Below are positions 7,987 to 24,814 of a stretch of DNA of 48,734 nucleotides, piece after piece. Source of the stretch: CAZLYK01 sp964563495 (GTDB lineage: Bacteria; Acidobacteriota; Blastocatellia; RBC074); NCBI GenBank assembly GCA_964563495.1, contig CAZLYK010000028.1, positions 1-48,734 of the forward strand, in the 5' to 3' direction. The position numbers and the translations under genes are program-made. The notes under the pieces are model-generated. The model saw nothing but the letters and a program-made list of their open reading frames with translations, was not told the DNA's origin and did no database searches. How positions within the stretch are numbered: the stretch's first letter is position 1; each line of letters opens with the position of its first letter.

Positions 7987-8715
7987 TCAGGTTTGAATGG
8001 CAAGAGATCCAACATATCCTTTCCCCAGGTCCAATTCACAGAAAGACCAGCGAAGAGCCTCGTCAGCGGCGCCGTCTACGTTCAATAAACATGCGGGCTC
8101 GCCCGGTATCAGTGAAACATCGAAACAATCCAGGGGAAACGACAATCCCTCTCCGCGCGCCTTAATGTAAGCCTCCTTGCGTGTCCAACAATTGAAAAAT
8201 GCTGGTGTTCGCAACTCCGGCGAGAGCGTCTGCAGGGCTGCGACTTCACGCGCGGAAAAGAATTGCTCGGCGATTTCCATCGTTGCAAAGTTGTCGCGGA
8301 TCATCTCCAGGTCAACGCCTATCTCTCGCCCGCAAGCGACGGCGAAGACCGCCAAACCATGCGAATGCGAGAGATTGAATTTGATCGAAGTTGCGTCGAA
8401 CTCAGCCGCCAGCGAAGGTTTGCCATAGAAGTTGTAGCGGAACCTCAGCTGCCCCGGTTCGATCTTGAGGTAACCACTAATGATGATTCTGAGTAACCCA
8501 CGCCCGACGATGTATCGATCATGGTCTCTCCGGAAATAGAATCTTCCGGCTTTTCGCCGTTCGTCGGGAGACAATACCGTCAGCAGCATTTCGACGACCT
8601 CTTGAGGCTGGTCCAACCAGGCTTGCCAAATGCGGACATCGCCGTTCTTAGGCAACTGCCCTCGATCAAAAGGATGAGAGCAAACAACCGGCGTAACTAA
8701 CATTGACGGATCCAC
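7987..8715 (-). CDS. 4'-phosphopantetheinyl transferase, Sfp type
   Basis: 242 residues from GTG 8715, with AAAGGAG just upstream. It transfers phosphopantetheine from CoA to carrier-protein serines. Family motifs: LSPDERRKAGRFYFRRDHDRY and VGRGLLRIIISGYL (N-terminal half), YGKPSL, FNLSHSHGLAVFAV, the magnesium-binding GVDLEMIRDN (about residue 133) and WTRKEAYIKARGEGL (about 180). Sfp-type length fits NRPS/PKS carrier proteins, and this is the only PPTase in the window, so it is the obvious activator of the six PCP/ACP domains encoded at 13752-38988. The gene is separated from the core cluster by the TAXI and DUF481 genes but lies on the same strand. Confidence 0.93.
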   Translation of the reverse strand: MDPSMLVTPVVCSHPFDRGQLPKNGDVRIWQAWLDQPQEVVEMLLTVLSPDERRKAGRFYFRRDHDRYIVGRGLLRIIISGYLKIEPGQLRFRYNFYGKPSLAAEFDATSIKFNLSHSHGLAVFAVACGREIGVDLEMIRDNFATMEIAEQFFSAREVAALQTLSPELRTPAFFNCWTRKEAYIKARGEGLSFPLDCFDVSLIPGEPACLLNVDGAADEALRWSFCELDLGKGYVGSLAIQT

Positions 8716-8752
8716 ATAAACTCCTTTCTCGTCGCCCTATCTCTCCGTCTCG

Positions 8753-9850
8753 CTACTTGGCAAAAGTGAAGCGCAAACCGGTCGTCAGGAACACGTCGTT
8801 CTTCTTCAAGGCCGGCGCGATGACTGGCGGGTTGCTCAGATAGCGGTCGCTGAAGGTGATCTGCCAGGCCAGCCATTTGTTCAGTCCCGTCACCAGCGAG
8901 GCATCGAATTGCAAGCGATTCCCGGCTGCCTCGCCCGTCGGATTCTTGAAAAAGACCAGCCGTTGGTTGATGTTCGAGCGCGCCGAGATTTTGTGCGTCA
9001 GCTCTTCGCCCACCAGGGCTTCGCCCCGGGTGCGATTGAGCGGCGCGCCTGCCGAGAAATATTCCTTCGTGTACGCGGCGCCGCCATAGAGATCGAGGAC
9101 GGTGTTGTCGTTCTTGATCGCGTACCAACCCAGGCCGCCGCCCACGGTCGTGCGCAGATCGAGGTTCTGAAACTCGTCAAACTCCAGCTCGCCAAAGCCG
9201 AAGGCATAGCTGCTCGAAGTCAGGTCTATGGCGTAACGCCCGCCGCCGCGAATGGCGTTGGCAACCGGGAGAAAATCGCTGCCCCTGCCTTGGCGCGCGC
9301 TGCTGCGGAGCGAAGTGGCCTGGAAAGTGAGCTTGTCGCGCGACGTCGCGCGCACGGCGGTGGCGCTCAGGGTGAAGGTGTTGGCGTCGGCGTTGCCGCG
9401 CGCGAGGCTATACCCCACGTCGAGCGAGCCGGCCCAAAGATCGAGCAAGCCCGGATTCTTCAACCGGTCAATCTCGGCCTTCCACGAGTTGTACTCGGCT
9501 TCGCTGCGCAACGCAGCGATGGATGCTTTCGCCAGCGAGACTTTGCCCGTCTCCTTGGTCTGAACTTCGTATTGATCGCCGGCTGCGTTGATCGTGCCGA
9601 CAACGGTTTGCTCGTCCTTGAGCGTCAGATAAACCGCCTCGTCGCTCGTCAGCTTCTCAATCGCATCCCAGGCAATCTCGACTGTCCCCATAAATTCGGT
9701 CTTGACCGTGACCTTGCCATCCGCCGATTTGACGATCTGGCCGGAGACGCGATCCCCATTTTTGAGCGTGAGCTGATCGGCCAAGGCCGTTGAACTCGCG
9801 CCCAAACACAAAGTAAGCGTCGTAATAACTAAAACCAATCTGCGTAACAT
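8753..9850 (-). CDS. DUF481 family (YdiY-like) outer-membrane beta-barrel protein
   Basis: 365 residues from ATG 9850, chosen because AGAGGTG lies 9 nt upstream and a signal peptide follows directly (LVLVITTLTLCLGASSTALA); the frame extends to 9898 but without these signals. Residues about 25-120 form a small beta domain with two Lsm-like repeats (LTLKNGDRVSGQIVKSADGK, LTLKDEQTVVGTINAAGDQY). The rest is a DUF481 barrel with alternating hydrophobic strands (LDVGYSLARGNADANTFTLS, LRTTVGGGLGWYAIKNDNTV) and a typical C-terminal aromatic strand (DVFLTTGLRFTFAK). Function unknown; located in the outer membrane, so the organism is diderm. It is 134 bp downstream of the TAXI gene. Confidence 0.85.
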   Translation of the reverse strand: MLRRLVLVITTLTLCLGASSTALADQLTLKNGDRVSGQIVKSADGKVTVKTEFMGTVEIAWDAIEKLTSDEAVYLTLKDEQTVVGTINAAGDQYEVQTKETGKVSLAKASIAALRSEAEYNSWKAEIDRLKNPGLLDLWAGSLDVGYSLARGNADANTFTLSATAVRATSRDKLTFQATSLRSSARQGRGSDFLPVANAIRGGGRYAIDLTSSSYAFGFGELEFDEFQNLDLRTTVGGGLGWYAIKNDNTVLDLYGGAAYTKEYFSAGAPLNRTRGEALVGEELTHKISARSNINQRLVFFKNPTGEAAGNRLQFDASLVTGLNKWLAWQITFSDRYLSNPPVIAPALKKNDVFLTTGLRFTFAK

Positions 9851-9984
9851 GAATTTATTCACCTCTGCGTTCAGAACGTGCCTGACGCGTTCCATCATTT
9901 AGCGCTGCAAAACTTCGCGCCAGACCTCCACCGCCGCCGGAATAAACGGAAATGCGCGCGTACCGCTCACGATCTGTTAACGTT

Positions 9985-10998
9985 CTACTCCGGCCCGCCT
10001 GCCGCGCGCAGGCCAGAAACGGCCGAGACAAACGTGTGTGGGTGAGCGCCTTCACCGGCGCTTTCCAGCAGCAGCCTCGAGAAGGTCCACGGCCCGCGCT
10101 CTGCCGGGCCAGACGACGGCGTCGAGGCCGCAAATCTTCGCTCCTGGCGTTCTTTCTCCGCCTGCTGTTTACGCCGCGACCGGCGTCTCAATTCCCAGAC
10201 CCACAGCCCGCCCAAAACCAACCCCACGAACGTGAGTGCGATGAGCACTGCGTATCGGAGTACAAACGGGACCTTGTCCCGGTCGTAAAAAGCCACTGCG
10301 CCCGGATGCAAAGGCGTCTCGGAGTTCGGCTGTTGGACCTTGGACGCGAGAGGACGAAGCGCGGCATTTGCGGACGGGATAGCCTCCGCGAGTTCCTGGC
10401 CGCGTTGCATCAGCACCTGGGTCAGCGCGTAAACAACCTTTTCGTCCGTATCGCTGCGCGCAAGCAGCATGCTCTTTGCGGAGAGCGCAGCCACGCTACG
10501 CGCGCTCGGCCCCGCCGGAGCATCGGATTTCGCGATGGCCAGTTGGATCAAGCCCCTTTCCAACTGCTCTGTCGCATCGTCGATTTCAAGGATTGTGATC
10601 TTGATGCGCGGGTAGTGGCGTTCGGTGACTGTCTTCAATGCCTGCGCCAACACGTAGCTTTCCGTTTTCCGAGTACCCGCCGCGACGGATATGGAGCGTT
10701 CCTTCAGACGATCGTACACAGCCAACCCGGCGAGGCTCAGCAGCAGCACGCCAAACAACGAACTGAACAAGATGAGCAGAATCAAGGTGGTTTTGGCCGG
10801 CTTCACTTCCTGCACGTTCCGCCGAACTGGCGCGGCTGGCTTTTTCTTTCGCTTTTTTCGCACGACGAGAGCGACTCCAAGCACCACAATTCCGATTGGT
10901 AGCGCGAGAACCAGAAGAATCGAGACGAGCGACTTTGAGCCAGCCCCGACCCCTAACTTAAGAGCCAGACTATCTAACGCGGCGGTTAAGGTCTCCAT
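9985..10998 (-). CDS. Membrane-anchored, shortened TAXI-family solute-binding protein
   Basis: 337 residues from ATG 10998, preceded by TAGGAG; the frame reaches 11025. The layout is TM1 at about 25-46, a basic stretch RKKRKKK, TM2 at about 66-92, a soluble part of some 155 residues, TM3 at about 250-274 and a basic tail. The soluble part starts ISVAAGTRKTESYVLAQAL and ends TPLHPGAVAFYDRD, which match the beginning and end of TAXI proteins (TRAP-associated extracytoplasmic immunogenic). Normal TAXI proteins are about 320 residues, secreted, and paired with a TRAP permease. Here the domain is about half size, tethered at both ends, and no permease is in the window. It may sense rather than transport. 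It is 57 bp beyond the methyltransferase gene. Confidence 0.7.
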   Translation of the reverse strand: METLTAALDSLALKLGVGAGSKSLVSILLVLALPIGIVVLGVALVVRKKRKKKPAAPVRRNVQEVKPAKTTLILLILFSSLFGVLLLSLAGLAVYDRLKERSISVAAGTRKTESYVLAQALKTVTERHYPRIKITILEIDDATEQLERGLIQLAIAKSDAPAGPSARSVAALSAKSMLLARSDTDEKVVYALTQVLMQRGQELAEAIPSANAALRPLASKVQQPNSETPLHPGAVAFYDRDKVPFVLRYAVLIALTFVGLVLGGLWVWELRRRSRRKQQAEKERQERRFAASTPSSGPAERGPWTFSRLLLESAGEGAHPHTFVSAVSGLRAAGGPE

Positions 10999-11055
10999 CA
11001 AATTCGATCTCCTAAAACATTGCACTCCTCTGGAGCGAAGAAAGATGTATCAGAT

Positions 11056-11955
11056 CTATTTTGCCGACGAACTTATCAGAACAGGCTCCTGCTCCGGTTG
11101 GGTCTCCGGCGGCAAATACCAGTTCTCATAGACCACCTTGGCCGGTTTGACCTGGATCTGTTTTGCCCCTTTGTGATAGTGCCCTTTCTGATAGTGAATG
11201 ACACAGAGATGATAATCAGTCACGCCATCTTGCGCGGCCTTCTCCTTCATAAAATTGGCTTGTGCCACGCTGCATAGCCCTTTTTCCGGGTACCAACCAA
11301 GGAGTTGGGCATAATTCAAGGCGCCCGAATTGAGGAGAAAGGTGGTTGAGCCGGAGAGATATTTTTCCGCCATCTCAATCAGCAGAAATGGTTTCTCTAT
11401 ATCCCCGGGAGCCCCCGTCACAATTTGCAGGTGTCCATCAGCCGTCAGATAGTCATCAACCGATTGGAAGATCTTCTCAATGAAATCCAAGCCATAGATA
11501 CCGGACGCCGAATGGTAGAAAAACTCCACATCGGGCGGCGTGGGTTCAAAGGGCGGATTCGAGATGATGTAGTCAAATGTTTGTCCCTTGACCGGCTGAA
11601 AGATGTCATCGCTGCCATCGATGATGGAGATCCGATCTTCCAGCCCATTGAGCACAATATTAAACCCTGCGGTATTCTTCGCCCGCGGGTTAATCTCTAA
11701 TGCGGTCACGTGCGCGGCCCCCGCTTTAACCGCGCCAATCGAGAGGACGCCCGAACCAAGCCCAATTTCCAGGGCCTTTGCGCCTTTGATCTTTTCTGGC
11801 GCCAGTTCATCCAAAAAGAATAGCTGCTCAGCAAAGATGGGTAGGACTTGATCAATTTGGGTGTATGCCATTGTATCGGTCACGACCGCGTAGTCGTTGA
11901 CGGCGCTGACCTGCTTACGCTGTAAAACCTGGTCAAACAGAGTGTGGATCGTCAT
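11056..11955 (-). CDS. SAM-dependent methyltransferase of the HemK/PrmC-like (NPPF) type
   Basis: 299 residues from ATG 11955, which has AAGGAG upstream and overlaps the carbamoyltransferase stop by ATGA (4 bp), so the two are coupled. Motif I is KALEIGLGSGVLSIGAVKAG (about residue 60), the acidic ribose-binding loop follows in VTALEINPRAKNTA, and the catalytic NPPFEPTPPDVEFF motif is at about 133. The NPPF motif is shared by methyltransferases that act on planar nitrogens (HemK/PrmC glutamine, N6-adenine, small-domain enzymes). Given its place it is probably a tailoring enzyme of the cluster; a guanidine, amide or amino nitrogen of the product is a sensible target, but this is inference. The last residues do not resemble an RNA- or protein-binding domain. 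Confidence 0.8.
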   Translation of the reverse strand: MTIHTLFDQVLQRKQVSAVNDYAVVTDTMAYTQIDQVLPIFAEQLFFLDELAPEKIKGAKALEIGLGSGVLSIGAVKAGAAHVTALEINPRAKNTAGFNIVLNGLEDRISIIDGSDDIFQPVKGQTFDYIISNPPFEPTPPDVEFFYHSASGIYGLDFIEKIFQSVDDYLTADGHLQIVTGAPGDIEKPFLLIEMAEKYLSGSTTFLLNSGALNYAQLLGWYPEKGLCSVAQANFMKEKAAQDGVTDYHLCVIHYQKGHYHKGAKQIQVKPAKVVYENWYLPPETQPEQEPVLISSSAK

Positions 11956-13694
11956 GCTGTGGCTCCTTGTCGGCGGTTTTCCGCTTTGCAAACAATAAAA
12001 TTACCAATGGCGAGATAATCAATCTCGGTTTTCATGAAGGTGTTGATGGCGTCTTGCGGTGAGCAGACAATCGGCTCGCTATCGTTAAACGAGGTGTTCA
12101 GGACAACCGGCACTCCGGTAAGTTTGTTAAATTCACTGATTACCTTGTGGTAGCACGGGTTGGTTTCTTTGCGCACCGTTTGGATGCGGCTGGAACCATC
12201 CTCATGAATAACGGCTGGGATCCTGGCTCGGGCATGTTCCTGCACCGGGTAGGTCATCAGCATAAAGTCGGCGGCGATGGTCGGTTTTTTGATCGTAAAC
12301 CAGGCTGCAGCCTCTTCGGCGAGCACACTCGGAGCCAGCGGGCGGAAGTATTCACGATGCTTGACCTTGGCATTCAAGATATCGCGCATATTGCGATTGC
12401 GCGGATCGGCCAGCAGGCTGCGATTGCCCAACGCCCTTGGCCCCCCTTCCATCCTGCCTTGAAAAAAGGCGACGATCTTGTCCTGGCTGATCAAGAGGGC
12501 AACCTCTTCCTCCAAATTCTCGGCGCGGCGATAGCTCAGCCCGTGTGCTTGCAGTTGCATCTTGATCTCGCTATCCGAGTACTCCGGTCCCCAATAGGCA
12601 TGATCCATGACATCGCGCGACGGCTGATCCAGCAGATGGTTCCAGATGTAATAGGCCGCGCCAATCGCGGTGCCGCCATCCTGCGCGACGGGTTGGACAT
12701 AAAGATTGCGAAACGGCCCCTCTTCAAAGGCAAAGCTGTTCGAGACGCAATTCAGCGCCACGCCACCCGCCAGACAAAAATTGGCCGAACCGGTTTTGGC
12801 GTGGAGATGGTTGGCGATGTGCATGACAATTTCATCGGTCAAGGTCTGGATCGCCGCCGCAACATCGTGATGATTGGCGTTCAATTGCTCGCCGGGTATG
12901 CGCCGCGGCACATTCAACAGCTCTTCCAAACCGGCGCAATAGGCCGAAGGCGGATGGTAGCGCAGCAGCCCAATCCGTATCAGATCGTTGTCCATGCGAA
13001 ACGTGCCGTCGGGCAATAGCTGGATGATCCGGCGAAATTCTTTGATAAAACGTTGTGGGTTGCCATAGGCCGCCAGCCCCATGATCTTGGCGGCGTCATA
13101 GATATCAAAGCCGAGGAAGACCGACACCACTTCCCATAAAAAGCCGAGCGAGGACGGAAAGGGTACAGCCAGCACTTCTTCCAAAGAATTGCCTTTGCCG
13201 TAATAACCGATGGCGGTGTCTTTCTCCCCGGTGCCGTCTATGGCGAGGATGGCGGCGTCTTGAAACGGTGAGACATAGTAGGCGGAAGCGGCGTGCGCCG
13301 CATGGTGATCAATCCAATGAAATTTTCCCGTAAAGCCAAGCGCGGCCAATTTTTCCGGAATGCGCGCAAGGGCCTGCCAGAAAGGCTCCAACTCTGATGG
13401 GTCCGGCCATTGAGGGTCGCTGACGCCATTGTGCAGCGCGTCCAAGCGCTGGCGAAACTTGTCCGGCATGGCCGAATAGCCGATCTGCGCAACCTCGTCC
13501 AACCCAATCCCCGCCTGATCGAGCACATAGTGAATGGATTGCATGGGCAATTCATCAGGGTTGTCCTCGCGCGCCTCCTTGCCATGCTTGATGCGATTAA
13601 ATCGCTCTTCTTCCACAAACGCCACCAACTTCCCGTCTTTGATCAAACAGGCGGCCGATTCATGAAAGACAGCATTCAGTCCTAATATGTACAT
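11952..13694 (-). CDS. O-carbamoyltransferase, NodU/CmcH/TobZ family
   Basis: 580 residues, the usual family length; ATG 13694 with AAGGAT upstream. The enzyme family makes carbamoyl-adenylate from carbamoyl phosphate and ATP and moves the carbamoyl to a hydroxyl. Features: N-terminal MYILGLNAVFHESAACLIKD, the YrdC/Kae1-like motif DHHAAHAASAYYVSPF (about residue 131) with its metal-binding histidines, AILAIDGTGE, FCLAGGVALNCVSNS and the C-terminal FNDSEPIVCSPQDA. It starts 57 bp after the last NRPS gene and is coupled to the methyltransferase. It resembles saxitoxin SxtI by family. A likely acceptor is the beta-hydroxyl left by the second PKS module or the serine side chain. Family assignment is firm; acceptor is inferred. 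Confidence 0.92.
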   Translation of the reverse strand: MYILGLNAVFHESAACLIKDGKLVAFVEEERFNRIKHGKEAREDNPDELPMQSIHYVLDQAGIGLDEVAQIGYSAMPDKFRQRLDALHNGVSDPQWPDPSELEPFWQALARIPEKLAALGFTGKFHWIDHHAAHAASAYYVSPFQDAAILAIDGTGEKDTAIGYYGKGNSLEEVLAVPFPSSLGFLWEVVSVFLGFDIYDAAKIMGLAAYGNPQRFIKEFRRIIQLLPDGTFRMDNDLIRIGLLRYHPPSAYCAGLEELLNVPRRIPGEQLNANHHDVAAAIQTLTDEIVMHIANHLHAKTGSANFCLAGGVALNCVSNSFAFEEGPFRNLYVQPVAQDGGTAIGAAYYIWNHLLDQPSRDVMDHAYWGPEYSDSEIKMQLQAHGLSYRRAENLEEEVALLISQDKIVAFFQGRMEGGPRALGNRSLLADPRNRNMRDILNAKVKHREYFRPLAPSVLAEEAAAWFTIKKPTIAADFMLMTYPVQEHARARIPAVIHEDGSSRIQTVRKETNPCYHKVISEFNKLTGVPVVLNTSFNDSEPIVCSPQDAINTFMKTEIDYLAIGNFIVCKAENRRQGATA

Positions 13695-13751
13695 AGTAAT
13701 GATCCTTTTTGTGTTGCTGTGAAGAGAAAAATGTAAAACTTACAGCAAATT

Positions 13752-21346
<7,595 letters not shown>

Positions 21347-21350
<4 letters not shown>

Positions 21351-24300
21351 AGGACGAACTCCATTTCATCTTCGACGGGTACAGTCGAGCAGTCTTGCAG
21401 CTTTGCCGCTAATTGACTTTCGGCAATCTGTTCCGCCAGACCGGCCAGGGTCGGATGGTCAAAGATGGCCCGGATCGGCAACGTCGTTTGCAGGCGTTGC
21501 TGGATGCTGGTCATGACCTGGGTTGCCAACAGCGAATGACCACCCATGACAAAGAAATGGTCGTGTCGTCCCACTGGGGTCACACCCAGGTTCCTCGCCC
21601 AGATGTCCGCCAGTGCTTCCTCGATTGGCGTCTGCGGCGGCGCAAATTCAGCATTTTTGACAATCGCGGAGCCGTCCGGCGCGGGCAACGCCTTACGGTC
21701 GACTTTGCCATTGGGCGTCAGCGGCAAGGCGTCGAGCAGCACAAACGCAGCCGGGATCATGTAGTCGGGCAGTTTCCGGGTAAGATGGTCACGTAATTCT
21801 GACAAGGCGCTTGGGTCCTGCGCATTCACTTTTTCACCCACCAGATACGCCACCAGCCGTTTCTCTTCGTCAGCGCCGTCGAGGACTACAACGATTGCTT
21901 CTTGCACTGCGGTGTGTTGGCGCAAGGCGGCCTCAATTTCGCCAAGCTCGATGCGAAAGCCGCGCAGCTTGACCTGATGGTCAGCGCGCCCCAGGAATTC
22001 AATGTTTGGGCAGGTCTGCGGGGTGGAGCCAAGCAGCCAACGGGCCAGATCGCCGGTTTTGAAGAGACGACCCGGGCCAAATGGATTGGGGATAAAACGT
22101 TCGTTGGTCAAATCCGGTCGTTGGTGATAGCCACGCGCCAGCCCATCGCCCCCAATGTAGAGTTCCCCTTGCACCCCTGGCGGCGCCGGCTGTTGCGCGC
22201 CATCCAGGATATAGCACTGAATATTGGCAATGGGCTGACCAATCGGAACGCTCGTGACTTGCGGATCGGTTGTGTGCGGCAGATCACGGGTGTCATACCA
22301 GGTGGCGTCCGCCGCCACTTCCGAAGAACCATAAAGATTGATCAACCTGGCGTTGGGCAGTTGGGCATAGAAGCGCTGGACCAGTTCGATGCTCAACGCT
22401 TCGCCGCTGCAAACCCAGTGGGTGAGGTGCGGCAACCGTGCTTGCAACTGCGCTTCGCTCTCCAGCATGGCGCGCAACAGCGAGGGAACCAGCACAAGCC
22501 GCGTGACCTTGTGATCGCGCAAGGTCGTGACAAAACGCGACGGGTCCTTGACGACTGCATCGGGGATAATGACCGAAGGAACGCCCTGCAGCAGGGGGCC
22601 GAAGATTTCCCAAACCGAATCTACAAAGGAGAGCGCGGTCTTCTGGCAACAGACTTCGTGCGCGGCAAAGGGCATGGCGCGCCACATCCAGGCAAAGCGA
22701 TTGACTGCTGCTTGATGCGGCGCCTGCACACCCTTGGGTTGTCCCGTCGAGCCGGAGGTGTAGATCACATAGGCCAGGTTGTCCGCTCGCACAGGGCTGC
22801 CCGGACTGTCCGGATTGTCGCTGGGTTGGGCGCCAATTTCTGTCCAGTCGCGATCCAGGCAGATCACCCGCGCCGTCGTTGGGGGCAGGCGATCAAGTAG
22901 CTGGGACTGGGTCAGCAGCGCCGCGACCCCGGCATCCTGGAGCATAAACGCCAGTCGTTGCCGCGGGTAGCTGGGGTCGAGCGGAACATACGCCCCACCC
23001 GCCTTGAGAATGCCCAGCAGCCCCACCACCATTTCCGGCGAACGTTCGACGCAAATGCCGACCAGGGTCTCGGCGCCCACACCCTGCGCCCGCAGATGGT
23101 GGGCGAGTCGGTTGGCGCGGGCGTTCAATTCGCCATAGGTAAGAGCTCTCTGGCCTCCAAAGATCACCGCCACTGCATCCGGCGTGCGCGCCGCCTGCTC
23201 TTCAAAGAGCTGGTGGATGCACTTGTCCTTTGGGTAAGCGACTGCTGTCTGATTCCAGACCGATACCATCTCATGGCGTTCTGCTTCAGTGAGGAGGGGT
23301 AATTGCCGAATCGGTTGTTCGGGATCAGCCATCATCCGCTGCAGCAATGTCTTGAAATGGCCAATCATTTGCGCAACGGTCGCCGGCGAAAAGAGTTGGG
23401 CGTTGTAGGTCACTCGCCCACTCAGATTGTTGGCCAGGTCAAAGATCGAGAGAGAGAAATCTTCGGCTGCGCCGCGTTGACCGACCGCCACAACGTCGGC
23501 AAAGAGCGTTGGCGCAGTCGCTGGCTTGCGCGCGGTGTCGAGAATAAAGCCGGCCGCGACTTTGCTGGGCTGGCTGGCCGGATTGGCGGCTTGTAACTGG
23601 CGGAGAACCGCGCCATAGGGATAGATCTGGTGCTCAAAAGCCGCGGCAATCATCTGTTGCACGCGCTTGAGAAAGCCGGCGACGCTGGGGTTTCCCGCCA
23701 GATCAGCCGACAAGAACAACGGGTTGACCAGATAACCGGCGGTGCGCTCCCAACCCGGCAGTGTACGCACGGAGGTGGGCGAGGTGATAAAAAGGCGCTC
23801 TTGCCCGCTGTAGCGCGCCAGGACGATCTGGTAGGCAGCCAGCAACAGGGTGAAGAGCGTGGTCTGCTGCACGCGGGCGAAAGCGCGGAGTTGCTCCGTT
23901 TGTTCAGGGTCAAAGGCAAAGTCAAGCGTTTTGCCTAGATAGCTAATGTCGGCTGGCCGCGCAGCCGCCGCTAAAGTCGTCGGCAGATTGAGGATTGGCG
24001 GCTCATCGCCCAACTGTACGCGCCAAAATGAAGCCAACTTCTCCTCTTGCGCCAGCAGTTGATCCGCTTCCCATCGCACAAAGTCCTGATAGGTTAAGTC
24101 GGCAATGGGTAATGCCGGTTGCCTGCCCTGGCGGATTGCCTGATAACAGGCTTCCAATTCTTCGAGGAGAATTTCTTGCGTAAAGAAATCAGAAGCAATG
24201 TGGTGGATTGTCCAATGCAGAAAGTCCACCGGCTGCCCAGCCGCGGACAACGTGCGCAGCACAATCATGCGCATCAGCGGCCCCTGTCTGAGATCAAACG

Positions 24301-24814
24301 GGCGATCCGCTTCTTGCTCCATCCACTGGTCAATCTGTGTTGCTGTCCAGTTTGCGCCATCGAGGAGCGTAAAAGCGACCGGCTGTTCGGATTGGACGTG
24401 CTGCATCGGCAACGCAGCGGTTGCCCTATCCGCAATCGGATAAACCGTGCGCAATACGGGATGACGGTCAAGCAGGGCTTGGGCTGCCCGTTGCAAGCTT
24501 GCCAGATCAACGTCAGGCTGGAGGCGCGCAACGGTGAACAGATTATAGATCGGGGTGTGCGGGTCAAGCTGCCAAGCCATCCATAGCCCTTGCTGCCCCT
24601 TGGAAAGAGGATAAGCGCCGTGGTTGGTTGAACGTTCGCGCAGCCAGGCAATCAGTTCAGGCTTGTGCTGCTGGATCGTCTGGATGGTCTGCTGTTGGGC
24701 TGCACCCTGGCGCGCCCGGTATTGCAACTGTTCATCAACCAGTTGCAAGGTTTCCCCGCGGGCTGCCATATCGTGTAGAAACTCAACAATATTTAGAGCC
24801 TGACGGTGACCCAT
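21347..24814 (-). CDS. Single-module NRPS: docking-C-A(beta-alanine)-PCP
   Basis: 1155 residues. ATG 24814 lies inside the end of the PKS gene (22-bp overlap) behind AGGAG. Order: TubC-like N-terminal docking domain (about 8-60, NIVEFLHDMAARGETLQLVD); condensation domain with HHIASDF (about 205); adenylation domain with YTSGSTGQPKG (about 688), LSFVDSVWEIF (about 733) and NGKVDRKAL (about 1035); PCP with MGGHSLL (about 1090). Pocket residues aligned with GrsA are V D W V V S L A D: Val replaces the usual Asp235 and Asp sits one place later, the known signature of beta-alanine-activating A domains. panD in the same cluster makes beta-alanine. The acidic C-terminal tail (DEMEFVL) fits a peptide partner for the docking domain of the next NRPS. 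It accepts the polyketide chain from the upstream ACP. Confidence 0.93.

Noticed and set aside
12147..13019. 290-codon plus-strand open frame opposite the carbamoyltransferase
   Set aside because: Shadow frame without motifs or a ribosome site.
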